The position numbers and the translations under genes are program-made. The notes under the pieces are model-generated. The model had not been told where the DNA came from. It was given only the letters and a program-made list of their open reading frames with translations, and did no database searches. DNA of 64,000 nucleotides from Strongylocentrotus droebachiensis (taxonomy: Eukaryota > Echinodermata > Echinoidea > Camarodonta > Strongylocentrotidae), in contig JAVYIG010004996.1 of assembly GCA_035222895.1 (NCBI GenBank), positions 1 through 64,000 on the forward strand, written 5' to 3'. Position 1 is the stretch's first letter; each line of letters starts with the position of its first letter. Shown piece after piece: positions 1-12,901 of the stretch.

Positions 1-82
1 GCCTGCATGTTAGAGTGGGGTGATTCGGATTTTTTTTTTGTAAGCCCCCCCAAACGTTTTTGCTCATTACGCCACTGCTACC
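1..82. repeat. Dispersed repeat fragment at the left edge
   Basis: The first 80 bases carry a GCCTGC start, a gagtgg...gatNcggattttttt stretch and a final cgtttttgc-cattacgccactgct segment. The same order recurs at about 17990-18070. The copy is cut by the window edge, so its full length is unknown. It has no coding content. Confidence 0.6.
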
Positions 83-2825
83 TATCATGCATTGTATAGT
101 AAATGAAGTCAAAAGATGCGTAGAGGTTTTAGTGAGAGAATTGAACGCGTAGAAATAGCATTTTAATAGTTTTCTCCAAATTTGCTACTTTCTTACTAAA
201 CTGGCAAGAACCAGCAAATTTTATTACACCACTTTGCTTGCTTGATAAACATCCAACACAAATAGACTGTGCTGTTTGTCGCATGTAGGCCTATCTCCTA
301 TTTTGTCCATCACAAAGCGAGCCACAGTATACGTATATAAATGGTTGTATAGAGTTGACTTCCCTGAACTAGCTCAATGATTCGTTATATTGTGACCTTT
401 GACTTGATTCGGAGAAATAATACCACTTGAGAACTGACGTCATAATACTGATGATTCATACAGTCAATATAATTATATCATTGACATGTGTCGTCTTTGA
501 GATGACATGCTGAGTTTGCAAGACAAATGCAAGTCTAACCATTGTGTGTTCAAACAAATTGATATTTTAAACTCTTTACAAGGGGAATTGAAGTACTGGG
601 ATTTGGTTTGGAACATTAAATTTGGCAATAATGGTACCACTGCGGTGCCCCTTGGGTCGATATATGTTCCTTGCAACCAGACAGATTCACGACCCATGGA
701 ATTATAGATCTTTATGATTTTTATCACAGTAAAGCCCTTATTACAATTGATAGTATGATTCTTTTCACCATTTAAATAAAACTGTTTCTTATTATAAAAA
801 TCTATATACACATTGATTTTGTATATACATGTGTATTTTTTAAACAAATAAATTGATTCTGATGGATGTAAGAAGAAAATGCTTTCTACCAATTAAGCAA
901 ATAAGTTATTGTAATTTGAGAAAAGAAATGTATCAGCTATATTAACACAACTAAACGAATAAACTTTACAAAGTTGGAAAATCGTAGAGATAAATTTTTA
1001 GGAGCAATTCTAATATTTAAAATGTTGTTCGTTTTCTATACGTTTTTCTTCAATAATGTAAAAGAAAACACATGTTTGGCTCAGATTGCTATCCATCTGA
1101 AAATAATTTACACCACATAAACGCTCCAGAATTCTGCATGGTCTTCTGAAAAGTATGCTTCCGGTTTCACATGACCAGCATGTCAGTCTTGTGGGCATTC
1201 TTATTTTTTTTCTACGGGTTCAAGAAACCTGCATTCGTGGGCTTTCTGTAATAATCCCAGCTAGACCAGAAGCAGGATTATTTGTTTTCTCTCTTTGATT
1301 ATGTTGAAATATTTGTCTTTACCATGGCATAATTTTACTAAGCAGCCAGATAGATGGAGGTGTCATAAAATAATTGATAGTGTGCGTGTGTTTGTGGGGA
1401 TGGGGGGGGGGGGGGTACTGCCCATGCTCACATTTCATGAAAACATCTGAGAGTGTAGAAGTACTTGGCGATTGCACTCAGCACTTTAAACCTTTAAACT
1501 GTCTGCATTACAACATGTCAAATTACTATCGTCCAGTTTAATAAAGCGAGATACTGGCCAAATTAAGGGGGGGGGGGGAGGGTAAATAGCACATTTTCAC
1601 GCACTAGTTAACTGAGTGATATTAATTTTAACTTGAGGGTTGTTTAGTTATCCATCATTTGACACAGAACCTAGGGTGATTAGATGTTTTACTTAAAAGT
1701 TATCTTTAAAACCCACATGTATATGGAAAAAATGTTTTTTGATAAAATTCAATATTAACAAAAATCACAAATATTTATTTATTAATGATTTCTTTCAACA
1801 TGGTAGTTTCTTGGTTATTTCTTAAAATATCGATGTTTTTTAATCCTAATTCCATCAAAATTGGTATCGAAATGTAAATAAATTAATCTGTACTCATATG
1901 ACACCAAACCCATGGTGGTTCAAGGTTTCTTTGAAATATTAGTTACAAAATACTATTTTCGTCAAAATTGCCTCTTTTTTCTATGAAATATTGTGTATTA
2001 TCTTTCGAATAAACAATGTGTGGTAGTGGCAGGCAAAAAAAAAACTACGCATACTTGACCTTGCCCCCCCCTTATTGGTCTTGTCAGCAAGCTTTACGAT
2101 TTTTAATATCCTAATGATGACTTTGTATTGGTGGCTGAAGTGGTAATGGATTTGTCTTTTTGTAATTTTGTAAATACATCAATTTTACCTCCTAGTCCAT
2201 ATATTGGCACCTTAATATCCCTTCCTCCATTCAGTTGACCATTATTTCTACGGGATGAATACAATCGGCCCAGTGATACTTATTGGACCAAGTATGTTTG
2301 CCAAATGTTTTTGCAGCCTATATTGGTATATAGTGGGTTTGAGTATTAGCGGTATTGGGCATTGGGCCATTGGCCTATCAACAGCGACCAAGTTTATCGG
2401 AGTTTATGGTCCCCAAATGAACACAGTTTCTTATTCCGTACATAGCTAAAGTACCAGAATAGTTTATTAGTTTACTACTGTGCTCCACGTGAGCTTAATA
2501 AGGGGAAACTCGCTTGGGTTCGAGTATGTCATGCACTCAATCGTTAACACATGGTTCGGTATTAATGTTTTAGTGTTTAACCTACGGTGAATAGGCCCTA
2601 CATTAGATTAAAATTGTATCTGCGATCTTCTCCATTAGGTTCTGAGAGCGTCTTTTTTCAATTAAAAGTGTCATTAACTGAAGATTAGTTATTGGAATCA
2701 CATTTCAGTTATGTTAGCTGTGTCGGATTATTCTTGTATACATACTGTTTTTTATTTTTTTCTATAGCCAAGCCATGTTTGCATCGAAGCAAAACGGAGA
2801 AATATGCCCAAATTTAGACATGCAT
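83..2825. other. Intergenic DNA, no gene seen
   Basis: This stretch is AT-rich and has no open frame with protein-like composition or paired splice sites that I can recognise. Poly-G tracts sit near 1402-1415 and 1567-1580, and a short poly-C tract near 2064. Short open frames at 507-707 and 2255-2449 look like chance. Confidence 0.5.
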
Positions 2826-3869
2826 GCCATGAATTTTTAACTCCCTCAGTTTCCATTGTAATTTTACTCTTAAAACCTGTTCCGCTAACATGCTTTTGAG
2901 CGCATATCACCAACGCTCTTTAGATTTCTTTCGTGTAAAACTCGTGTGCGTGACCAACATACAAATCATTTCAATCAAGGTAATCTTTTTCTTTTTTTGT
3001 TATTTCGAAATGTTGTCAATTTTGTGTATGTGAAGATTGTATTGCCTATTGCAACAAGAAGCTAAGCAGCTAGTATCATACAGTGTGCATCAAAACAATT
3101 AGGAAATACCCAACTTTAGGAGCTCAGAACTAAAAAAAAGACATTATTAATGTACCCTTTGAATCTAATTTATGGTAGAGGGTAACTTTAAGGATACCTT
3201 ATTCATATACTACACTCTGGCCCAGCGATAAGAATCTGACGAAATGTAAAAGGTTCATTTGTCTGTGATGATGAGTGATTACATAATCAACATTGTCGCG
3301 TCAAATGAATGTCCTCATCAACATACACAATAGCGAGTTTTCGCTCAGCAACTTACAGACCTTCGCGGACGCAGAGCACTCAGGTTTATGGCCGTCGCAC
3401 ACAGACCGCCCTCGATACAATACGTGTTTTCGCTTTTCGGTGAATGCGAACGTATCTCTACGGAGGTATTGCATTTGCAATGCCATTAGACAATTTTCGT
3501 AATGTAACCAAATTGAATGCATACGTCTTTGTGAAGTGCCTCGATACAAAATATTTCATTCACCTGATAAGGATAATAGTATTTCAATAGACAGAATCTA
3601 AACTGCATACATTAGTTGTTGCCAGTTCGACAAACATTAGGGTTATATCGCAAGCTCATTGCGGACAGAGAATCTGCGGTTCGTGTGCAAAATCGAGAAG
3701 CTACTATGGTAACAGCAGGGTGATCGCTGAGGTACTGAAATCCAGAACGGGTTTTGGCCAAATCTACGGGCGTTCTCAATGACGCCCCAAGTGACGCAGC
3801 CAATCAGCGAGCTTGTACCAAAGATGGTGATGAGACTTTCGTCGTCTAATAACGAAGGATGACGAATTT

Positions 3870-4127
3870 TAACGGGCGGATCTAGCTTTTCTCTATGGCG
3901 TGGGCGGGGGGGGGGGGGGAGGGGGGGGGGTTTACATTTGAAAAATCGCGTCGACCAATATTTCGCTTAGTGGGGGGGGGGGGGGGGGGTAGGGAGCACT
4001 AAAATTTGTTTTCAATTTGAAAAAAGTGCCAACCAATATTTCGGGGGGGGGGGGGGGGGGTAGAAAGCACCTTGGCCAGCCCAAGGGGGGAGTTAAACCT
4101 CCTAACCCCCCTAGATCCGCCCCTGAC
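3870..4127. repeat. Poly-G-rich MITE end with GGGCGGATCTAG motif
   Basis: The segment opens with GGGCGGATCTAG near 3874, contains three long G runs (3907-3929, 3972-3989, 4044-4061) and closes with CTAGATCCGCCCCTG near 4123. Related ends occur at 17049, 24501-24933, 36012, 54058, 60074 and 61062. Such ends are common on non-autonomous hAT-type elements of invertebrates, but no TSD was confirmed at this copy. Confidence 0.5.
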
Positions 4128-5067
4128 ACGAATGACTCTTCGATGAGGTTTTTTTCTTCCGATTATTGTTTCTGAACAATAACAACATGAATATGGATAT
4201 AACATGAATTGTTTTAAAACTTGATGATAAATTGTTGAAATTTGATAAAAAGCCGTTTTGTGGCTTGGTCGAGACAAGTTGTGCTAGTCGTGTAGTCCCG
4301 TCTGTACTGTATTGCGTGGAAGGGAATAGGCCATTTTCGTCATGTAATCAAATTTAATACATACGTCTTTGTGAAGTTCCTCAATACAAATTATTTCATT
4401 CACCTGTCTAGGATTCGCAATAGTCAGAATGCAAACTGCATGTATTAATTGTGGCAACAACTAATGTATGCAGATTGGATTCTGTCTATTTAAATACTAT
4501 TATTATTATCAGGTGAATGAAATAGTTTGTATCGAGGCACTTGATTCACTTGGGGCGTCATTGAGAACGCCCGTAGATTTGGCCAAAACCCGTTCTAGAT
4601 TTCAGGGCCTCAGCGGTCATCCAACTGTTACTATAGTAACTTCTCGATTTTGCACACGAACCGCAGATTCTAATCCCGCAATGAGTTTGCGAAAATTGCC
4701 TATTATCAGGTGGCGGTGGTCATGATGTGATCAAAGAAAGACTCTCATTATCAGTCCCTCTGTAGTAGGGTCCATGGTTCAATCAAATTATGGAAATTCA
4801 AGCATTACTTTAAACAAACAGAAATTCGTAATTCCTGACTCATTTTTCCTGATTGAGGTTTCATATGAAAGGGCAGAAAATGAACTTTTTAGAAATGTGA
4901 TTTTCTCTTTGAAATTCAGATACCGCCCGTTGAACGATTTTTTGGTCTCCTCTCTTCAACTTTTTTGAATCACTCATGCGTGACATATGCATCATAATGA
5001 ATTGCATCAAATGAAAGGTGAGGATCTAAGCTTTACAATATGTGTCATTTCTTAATTATAATCGTGA

Positions 5068-5343
5068 TTAAGTTATGATAAAACATCGATAATTCTCGGT
5101 TTCGTTTTTCTGGGACGCACTGTATATGTTTAGGTCAAGATGTCCCAAATCTTCATTGTCTTGGTCGCTGTCCGAGGTACTTCCTTTTAAATTTACCTCC
5201 TCAAAACTCAAATCAAGTATCTTTTCATCCATATCGATATTTCCAGGGGGTTTTGATGAGGGTCTGAATGGGTACGGCACACAATGCAATACAAGTGATT
5301 TGCATCGCGCACCGTCGTCAATCAGTTCAGATGAGCGGTCCAT
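5068..5343 (-). CDS. Hypothetical 91-aa reading frame inside the foldback
   Basis: This open frame reads from an ATG at 5341-5343 to a stop at 5068. Its middle is acidic (an SDSDQDNED run), and its composition is more protein-like than that of most open frames here. It lies between the arms of the 2.8-6.1 kb foldback, so it may be a decayed piece of element-encoded protein or a captured exon. I recognise no family and see no clear splice partners. It may equally be chance. Confidence 0.2.
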   Translation of the reverse strand: MDRSSELIDDGARCKSLVLHCVPYPFRPSSKPPGNIDMDEKILDLSFEEVNLKGSTSDSDQDNEDLGHLDLNIYSASQKNETENYRCFIIT

Positions 5344-6081
5344 TGTTCATTCGGTGACGTCACTGAAATTCAGCTATATTACGATTGTTTGGGGGGTCTT
5401 TAGTGGGTTGATTTTTCGTCAATTTTAATAAACTCTTATAATTTTCGCTCGAATTTACAAGTTAAACCAAATTTTCATAATTTGTTTCTTCCTCGGATGA
5501 ATGAGCACCAGGTTTTTTAATAAGTGCTGTTAATAAGTACCAATTATATTCTGATGCACCGAATGTTGGTCAGGCTATATGTGCAAGCGTTATTTTGGTC
5601 GTAAATCCACTTATATGTTAAAATCTGTTTCGTGCTTTAATCCTTCCTTGTTTAAAGTGACCCAATTTGTCAACACTTTCACATGACTTTATTTCAATCC
5701 ACAAATTATGAATAGGATATCCTTAGACAAGAAACAAGTTACCCTCTACCATAAATTAGATTCAAAGGGTACATTAATAATGTCTTTTTTTGTTATTATA
5801 AGCTCCTAAAGTTGGGTGTTTTAATGCACGCTGTATGATACTATCTGCTTAACTACTTGTTGCAAACGGCAATACAATCTTCACACAAAAAAATTGACAA
5901 GATTTCGAAATAAAAAAAGAAGAAAAAGAATACCTTGATTGAAATGATTTGTATGTTGGTCACGCACACCAGTTTTACACGAAAGAAATCTAAAGAGCGT
6001 TGGTGATATGCGCTCAAAAGCATGTTAGCGGAACAGGTTTTAAGAGTAAAATTACAATGGAAACTGAGGGAGTTAAAAATC

Positions 6082-8655
6082 CATTAGACGTGTATCAATG
6101 CGATACGATGCTCATCATTTAGGACAGACTCAAGAGTAAATCCTGGGTCCGATAAGAGTCAGTTTATCGGCTAAAAAGTAACATTCACGGACATGACCGC
6201 TAGACCAACTAGCAATTCCCTAAAAAAAAGTGGTATAAAGGTTCATATGCAACAAGGACATTTTTCTTTCTGAACTATTTCTTCGTTCAAGAACTGTAAA
6301 AAAATTAATATATCAGTTATTGAGTCTTTTTGTTGTTGTAACCGTTAAATCTTTTTGCAAGAACAAAATGATGTTTCTCTCGATCTCTCTTCAAGACCAT
6401 TCATTCACTCTCTTTCTGTCCAAGTACCTCATCTTAATACACAAAGGGATTAAAACAAACCAGAACATTGTATTTATCAGCACCATGTCGTACATTTAAT
6501 TTGATTTGATTGTTTGAATCAACAAGTGACAGTTAAAATAATTAAAAATGTCATATTTATTCTTTTGTTGAGTATTCAATATTTATCAAAATAATAATGA
6601 ATGAAATAGATAAATAAAGTACCTATACCATACATTTACACGAAAAAGCATGGAACTAAATGGTATAAACGTTATACCAACCTACAGGGCACTGAATTGT
6701 ATTTGGATTTTGTTTGTCTTTCAAGGAAAGGTTCAGTAGAGTAGAGTAGCATCATAACACGCAGAGATTGAACCCAGTCTTTATTTGTATTTTATTTTTT
6801 GTTGGTGGGGGGAGGAGCGATTGTGCAATCATCGATCACATTTGTAATATAAAGCAATATATAGTGATTTTGTTATAATTTGATGTTTCAAAATAAACAA
6901 ATGTTCTTGCTTTCTACACCAACCTATACCAAATCCGTACATCATCGGCTTAGCAGTAACACAATCGGTCTTTAGGTTAGGGTATGTTAGCTTGAATGTC
7001 GTTGGTATTTATTTTAGAGTATGCCAGAGCCTAAATCAATTTCACAAAATTGATTTATAAGTACACATAAATTATCTGTAATATTTTTAACCGGAGACGA
7101 AGGAAACATGTAATGTGTCAACACATATCAAACAGTTTATAAAAACGGGATATGTAATCTCTTGTCTGCACAGACCATAACTGATGCATTTTCGTCAATT
7201 CCAAGAGGGTCCGTTTAGCTCCAAACGTTTTGAAATGACTGAAGTATTGAAATACGGACCCGTATGTTTTTCATATTATAAATGATATATTATGTCTGTC
7301 TGAGTTTTCTCGTATATTATTGTAGCGAGGAATGTTTGTATCAAAGCGGAACTAATTGATACCCATATTTGAGCATGCTGACCCTAAAAAAGGTTGTCTA
7401 TTGTAATTTTACTCTAAAGAATCTATACGAGCTTCAAAACACCCACGCCCCTTATGTTTTTAAATTAAATTGAAAACCAACCAGCGTGAACTTTATTACA
7501 AATGATTTCAATCAAGGTTTGTTTCCTTTCACAACGTTCCTTTCAAATGTATTTTTTTTTTTTTTTTTTTACAAGCCCAGCCGTATGAAATATCTCATTC
7601 ACCTACGATATAAAAGTGTGACAGTCCGTGTATCATGGTATGAATAATGGGGATCAGACATAGATTTGTGTGGTTTCCAGGCAAAGTCACTATTGTGTGT
7701 GTGTGTGTGTGTGTCTCTCTCTTGCGCAAAAAATCCAGGATCCATGAGTAAACCCATATCGTTTATAAGAAAAAGAACCCCTCCCCCCCCAAAAAAAAAA
7801 AAAAAAAAAAAAAAAATACGTACACAATAATTTTTAATAACACAAAGTGTTTAATTTACAGAAGAAATTTCGATAGGCTGAGAGCAAGATTACTTGTTTA
7901 ATCGTCAAATTTCGGGTGATGATTTTGTCTTCAACTTAACACAGAGAGCCTCCTTCCTATACATGGTGTAATAATGACATAATCATTTCATGGCTATAGT
8001 AATTCTAAGCAATATCAAAAGAATCCATTTTGCACATCAACATTGTCAATCAGACCAAGTCGTTCATACCAATGATCTACTTTAAGCACAATCTTAAGTT
8101 GATTTACCCTACCGCTACACGTCAAGAAAGTAATTGCCCACAATGCCATTGGCAAACTAAAATATAATAATGTGTCTTGCAGAAACTTTCATCTTGAAAA
8201 GAATAATTGCCTGGAACAGCAAACATAACTTTTACCCTTATAAACTATAAACGCACCCTCTCCACACATTCTCCTTTTTGCTTTTCCGTAGTTTTAGTTT
8301 TTATTTTCATTCAAAATTTGAACAAAACAAATAATTCTTCAAAATATAATTCTTTAAAAAAATCCTAATCATGTAACATAATTCGATTAACTTAAAGGTA
8401 CTATGTCCCATTTGCAGGCCCGGCAAAAAATGAAAAGGTTAAATTCCAACGGCATTTGAAAGATGATACTAATTTAGAACTTCCCTTAAAAAAGGGGGCT
8501 TGAAAATGTCCTTAAGTGGGAAAATAGCGACTATTAACTGTTGAATCGACTTAAGAGCTATAGAGCCAGTAAGTAATAGTCTGATTTTCAGACCATTGTA
8601 CCGAATGATCGTACGTTTTATGCTGCGCAAAGATTCAATCAGTTTATTTTTGGCC
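6082..8655. other. Intergenic DNA with low-complexity tracts and a relic repeat
   Basis: No gene is seen. At about 7370-7540 there is a diverged third copy of the outer arm of the 2.8-6.1 kb foldback, shown by shared 'gtaattttactct' and 'atgatttcaatcaaggt' blocks in the same order. Other content is poly-T (7552-7570), a (TG)n run at 7697-7714, poly-C/poly-A at 7782-7816, and a TTAAAGGTA start near 8393 that resembles the MITE termini at 35151 and 60812. Confidence 0.5.
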
Positions 8656-8925
8656 ATTACAAGAAGTGGGTTATTGATGTAGACAAATGCTCATGTACCC
8701 TTTACAGCTCATTTTATGTATGTTATTACCAAAGAAGAAAACAAGCCAGTCAGTCACTCAATAGTGTCTGACAGTGAAGTCTAGCAAGTAAACGGTTTCC
8801 TTGCATACTTTGGATATTAGGACACTGCTAACGTTTATACTTCACAGATAGGACATACATGACATATAAATAATTCCTGCAAAGTTCTACATAATTTGAT
8901 GTTGGCTGCAAAAGGGACATCTTTA
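8656..8925. repeat. Dispersed repeat copy A (empty-site allele)
   Basis: About 270 bp that match, in reverse complement, 58745-59180 apart from a 168-bp insertion there. Shared blocks include 'acaagaagtgggttattgat', 'cagctcattttatgta' and 'tctacataatttgatgttgg'. This copy reads cactcaatag-tgtctgac through the site where the other copy carries the insertion, so it serves as the empty site. No coding potential. Confidence 0.8.
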
Positions 8926-9275
8926 ATACATGTACTATTCAAAAATTAAGATCGATTATTTTGGAATAAAATCAGTTATAATAAGAAACAAATTATAATC
9001 CCTTCCCCTACTACCCAGTATCAAACAAATACACAGAAAAAAACCTGTGTGTACCGATAAAAAAATTCCCACCGTTCCCGCGTGGTAAATCAGAGCGAAG
9101 CCCCAATTACTGGGGCAGCGTGAACGGTTGAAAAATTATTTGAAATAGGCGTATACAATAACATGTTTTTTCTTCTTCTGTTGTTATTTCTGAAAAATTA
9201 ACAGAGTAAAAGCAACAATATAACATATAATATCATCTTAAAACTACAAAACGGGCACCCACTCATGCACCCATA

Positions 9276-9321
<46 letters not shown>

Positions 9322-9660
9322 TACTTTCCCAGGGGGCAAGTCTACATTACAAAAAGTCAATGAAGATGTTAAGGGCAACAGAGCTTTGCAAGACTTCTAC
9401 AAAATTTCAGTTAAACTTGATAGACTATTTCTTAAAATGGACTTGTAACTTAATTTTCTTTTGGGCAATTTTATATTCTATTTTTTGTTTGAACTTTACC
9501 ATTGAAACAAAAGCTTTGAAAATAAGTTCTTTCCCCTAAAACCTACAGGAGTAAATGTAATATTTTAAACATAAACAGAGAAAATTTATACAAGAGGCGT
9601 GTTTGTCCCTTGACTGTATCCAAAAAATTTTGTTTTTGTTTTGTTGTTGACAGAGTCAGA
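8926..9660. other. Intergenic DNA with a (CA)n microsatellite
   Basis: The only clear feature is a (CA)n run at about 9281-9317. The rest is AT-rich and may include the 3' untranslated end of the LINE that follows. No gene is seen. Confidence 0.5.
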
Positions 9661-9672
9661 TTATAACTGTGA

Positions 9673-10506
9673 TCAGTTTCTACAGTCACAAAACAAGTGA
9701 TCTAAAGTTTCTGGAAAATCTGAACAAAAATAACAATTAGCAGACTCCTTTCTCCCAATCTTGAACAAAAATGCTTTAAAACCAATAGCATTATGGAAAA
9801 TTTTGAAATAAAAACTCCTTAACTGAGTCTCAATTGTGCAACAAAAGTTACTCGTATGAATATTCGACCAATCCTTCTCTTTGGGTTGATGGCCAAAGAA
9901 TTCCATCCATTTAATCTCTCTTTTGCCATTAGTACATCTGTATTTATTTATCAGAATATTGTATGTATACTTAGACATTTTCTTTTTAGTTAATAGATCT
10001 TTAAAAATTCGATTAAATATATTCTCATCCACATTAAAAGAATTATCAAACCACTCCAAAAATATGCCATTTATGAGGGAGTCATATTTTCTTCGGTCTC
10101 TAATAGGAATGTCAAACTCAATTACGAGGTCTTCAAATGTTTTGGGGTTACCAAAACCATTATGTAATTGAAAAATGGAATGAATACACCTGTCATACAA
10201 AACTGGATAGAAAAAATGTGTTCTATATTGCAATCTTACATTTCTATTCCACCAAATAAAATCTTGTAAATGAAACTGACATAAACCTAATTCTCTTCTC
10301 ATCTCTTGCCTATATAAATACCATGTCTTAATATAAGCTGTTAAATGGCAATTTTTAAGTTTTGCCAAAACTGAATCTGGGGCATCTGCCTTAAAAAGGG
10401 CAAGATAGTCATCACAAAAGGTAGAAAGAATATATATTTCTAATGTTTTCCAACAATTTTCATATTTATCGTCTAAGAGTTTAGCCATCCACACAACTTT
10501 CTGCGT
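9673..10506 (-). pseudogene. LINE ORF2 C-terminal region with zinc-binding tail
   Basis: This frame continues from the preceding piece after one stop codon. It encodes about 275 residues rich in aromatic and charged positions, ending with CYFCSDFPETLDHLFCDC. That CxxC...H...C pattern matches the reverse-transcriptase zinc-binding tail of L1/Tx1-type ORF2 proteins. The long open frame suggests fairly recent death of this part, compared with the shattered endonuclease. Confidence 0.8.
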
Positions 10507-11300
10507 TTATGCAAAAACTAAAGGATTACTCATCCTTAGACCCCCTTCTTCATAATCATTGCATAATATATCTCTCTTAACTCTGTCATTGCCATTGCTC
10601 CAAATAAATTTAAAAAGCAAACCATGTAATCTTTTAAAGAAAGAGTTTGGCGGGTCAATGCATAATACTGAAAACAAAAATAACATTTGGGGGAGTAAAA
10701 GCGAATTTACAACAGCAATTTTGCCCAACAAGGATAGGCTTCTATGCCTCCAACAATTTGAAATCTGTTCTATAATGACAAGTCTGGGAACAAAATTCAG
10801 TTCGTAAAGCATTTTTTTGTTCAATGAGAAAACGACTCCTAAAGCCTTTAACGGTTTTGATTTCCAATTCAACCCTAATGCATCTTGTGGAATAACTGTA
10901 CTGCCTTTCAGCTTTCCTATATGAATTGCATCTGACTTACTTAAATTAATGTGACAACCTGAAAATTTGCAAACTGAGTCAAAGTTTCAAACAAATGTTT
11001 AAAGGAAACTGTTTCCCCATTCAAAAAACAAGTTGTGTCATCCGCAAAAAGACTCATCTTCTTTTCAAAGTTGCCAACCGAAATTCCCTTTATCCCTGGA
11101 TTGTGTCGTACTGAAATAGCAAGAATGTCAATAGCTAGTATAAATAAAAGAGGGGATATTGGGCACCCCCGGAATATTCCTCTTTTAATTGCAACCAGAT
11201 TGGACATAAAACCATTGTTTAACACACATCTAGTTCTGGCATTGTAAAAAGTCCTTATCCATCTTATAAAATTGTCTCCAAAATTAAAATAGTCCAAGAC
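10507..11300 (-). pseudogene. LINE reverse transcriptase, catalytic and thumb region
   Basis: From 11297 the - strand reads SVLDYFNFGDNFIRWI, KRGIFRGCPISPLLF, then LFADDTT, the catalytic FADD box, then GCHINLSKSDAIHIGKLKG. GCPISP and the GL/GC-x-IN-x-x-KS box after the aspartates are L1-clade hallmarks. A thumb-like region follows to a single in-frame TAA at 10507-10509, beyond which the same frame stays open to 9673. The polymerase copied LINE RNA at the target; here it is disrupted. Confidence 0.85.
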
Positions 11301-12396
11301 TGAAAATAAATAATTTTATATACCTCACTTAAGAAATCCAGCCATCTGATTGGTCGAATTGCATTCATAAACTTCAACTGTTCCTGTAAAATTCTCGGTA
11401 ACCATGCATAAAACATTTCACTATTTTTAATAACCATGGTTACTCCATGGTTACCCCATAGGTTTACATGTTAAAAAATGGTTTGAGCGATGGAGAATAC
11501 CGTATGTGTGCGAAGGATTGGTCTACAATTGAATCTCGATCGATCTTACCGACAATTTTATCTTGCATTGTTGACATGAAGACGAAAATAAACTCTCAAA
11601 AACAAAAAAACAACATCTGCCGATAGATCTTGATCTAAGTTCGTGCCAATATGCATTGCAAAAGTAAAAGAAGGGCCCGTTTCATGGAGCTTTTGCGAGG
11701 CCCTCACGCAGAGCCGTTTTCAATCCATTTTAATGTATGGCTGTGTGACCAAAGTTCGCGCGTGACCAAAGTTCGCTTTCTCAAAAAATCGGTAAGATTT
11801 CGAAAATCTGATATCACCAATGGAAAGAGGATCATAAAATTACCCAGAAACGAAATTTTCTTTGGAATTGGGTGCGAAATTGTGAAAATATTGACAAAAG
11901 ATCGGCACATTTTGCAGTTATTTGCGTCCGTTCCGAAAAATTACCAACTTACCGATAAGGGTCTGGAAATCTTCATTTTGAGGGCAGATATCCTCAAAAT
12001 TGTAAGTAATAAGTGGTACCGTCTGGTTGTATGATATTTTGCCTTGCAAATTATCAAATTACCTTATTTTTGATGGATCGTATTTTTGTATAAATCAGCT
12101 GTTAACCCCCGTGCGTGAACTTAGGTCTCGTTGTTTTTATGACTTTTTTAGATGATCGGACATCGAATTTTTAGATCGCGATATCTCCGAAATCCTTCGA
12201 CGATAAATGTTGTAGTTGAACCAATTGGTAGTAAAATACTTTGCCGTCCATTTGGTAGTAATTAAAATAAATAAATTTGTGTAGAATATGAGAAAACATG
12301 GATCGAATATCACATTTTCTAATTTGTTCTAAAATCTGCGCGAACTTTGGTCACCCCTTCATATATATTGGAGAAAACTGCCAAGCATGTTAACGA

Positions 12397-12478
12397 CGCG
12401 CAATAGCCTAGTGGTCTAAGCGTTGGTTTTCGATACACCTCTTGTTGTACGCAAGAGTTCGAATCCCGTCTTCGACAA
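12397..12478 (+). repeat. tRNA-like SINE body or tRNA pseudogene
   Basis: The stretch has an A-box-like TAGCCTAGTGGTCTAAGCG at about 12408 and a B-box-like AGTTCGAATCCC at about 12457, with spacing right for a tRNA. The acceptor and anticodon stems do not pair well, and an AT-rich tail follows. It is more likely a tRNA-derived SINE remnant than a working tRNA gene. The anticodon cannot be assigned. Confidence 0.55.
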
Positions 12479-12536
12479 AAATGAAAAATATTTTTTTATT
12501 TTTATTTTTTAGTCTATTTTTTTTCGGCATATAAAA

Positions 12537-12699
12537 GTATTAATGACTGCTTTAATATTCGAGAAATAGTTGTTTTATTACGCTCTCGGGAAGGTTACAA
12601 TTGGGCTATTCCCCTCGGCAAGCCTCGGGGAATAGCACAATTCTAACCTTCCCTTGAGCGTAATAAAACAACTATTTCTCTCAAAGCAGTCATTAATAC
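12537..12699. repeat. Palindrome, about 160 bp
   Basis: The left arm 'attaatgactgcttt...gagaaatagttgttttatta' is mirrored by the right arm ending 'cagtcattaatact', with a small loop around 'ctcggcaagcctcgggg'. Arms are about 75 bp with few mismatches. Part of the outer arm may be LINE sequence. It would extrude as a hairpin and fits a foldback MITE. Confidence 0.75.
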
Positions 12700-12901
12700 T
12701 ATAATGTTTTATTCTATCAAACGCTTTCTCAAAATCTAACAAAATAATTCTATCTGGCCCATTCATATAGTATGTGTATTAAATTAAATCAATTACAACC
12801 CGAATATTGGCCCGAATGTTGCGTCCCTTCATAAACCCTTGCTGATCTGTATGTATCAGAGAATTTATACAAGACTTCAAACGGGAGCTCATAACTTTCG
12901 C
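12690..12901 (-). pseudogene. LINE reverse transcriptase, middle fragment
   Basis: On the - strand this reads SLIHTDQQGFMKGRNIRANIR, a stop, then GPDRIILLDFEKAFDRIKH. QQGF..GR.I..N.R and D.EKAFD are conserved palm motifs; the Asp of LLDFEKAFD is the first catalytic aspartate. The fragment is continuous in order with 13500-14360 once the 12902-13487 repeat is removed. It ends after IKH where another insertion begins. Confidence 0.85.

Larger units (their letters stand above)
2832..6081. mobile_element. Nested foldback: two layers of inverted repeats
   Basis: An outer arm at about 2832-3185 is repeated in reverse complement at about 5738-6081, with small indels. Both arms share the segment around 'gttagcggaacaggtttt' and the end around 'gttaccctctaccataaa'. 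Inside, 3490-3800 is repeated inverted at about 4438-4705, and part of it also as a direct copy at about 4330-4460. A poly-G block at 3870-4127 ends in the TAGATCCGCCCCTG motif seen at other loci here. The arrangement fits foldback or long-TIR transposons inserted into each other; the family is not identified. Confidence 0.7.
11301..12705. mobile_element. Composite insertion in the LINE
   Basis: This block separates IKH (12710) from SVLDYFNFGDNF (11297) of the reverse transcriptase. It contains an inner TIR pair GTGACCAAAGTTCGCGC (11745-11761) and GCGCGAACTTTGGTCAC (12338-12354), a tRNA-like sequence at 12397-12478, and a palindrome at 12537-12699. A 127-aa + strand frame at 11651-12034 overlaps the inner TIR and has no recognised domain. 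The exact insertion borders are not resolved. Confidence 0.6.

Noticed and set aside
11651..12034. 127-aa open frame on the + strand
   Set aside because: It crosses a TIR boundary, has no recognised motif, and lies in an insertion within a dead LINE.
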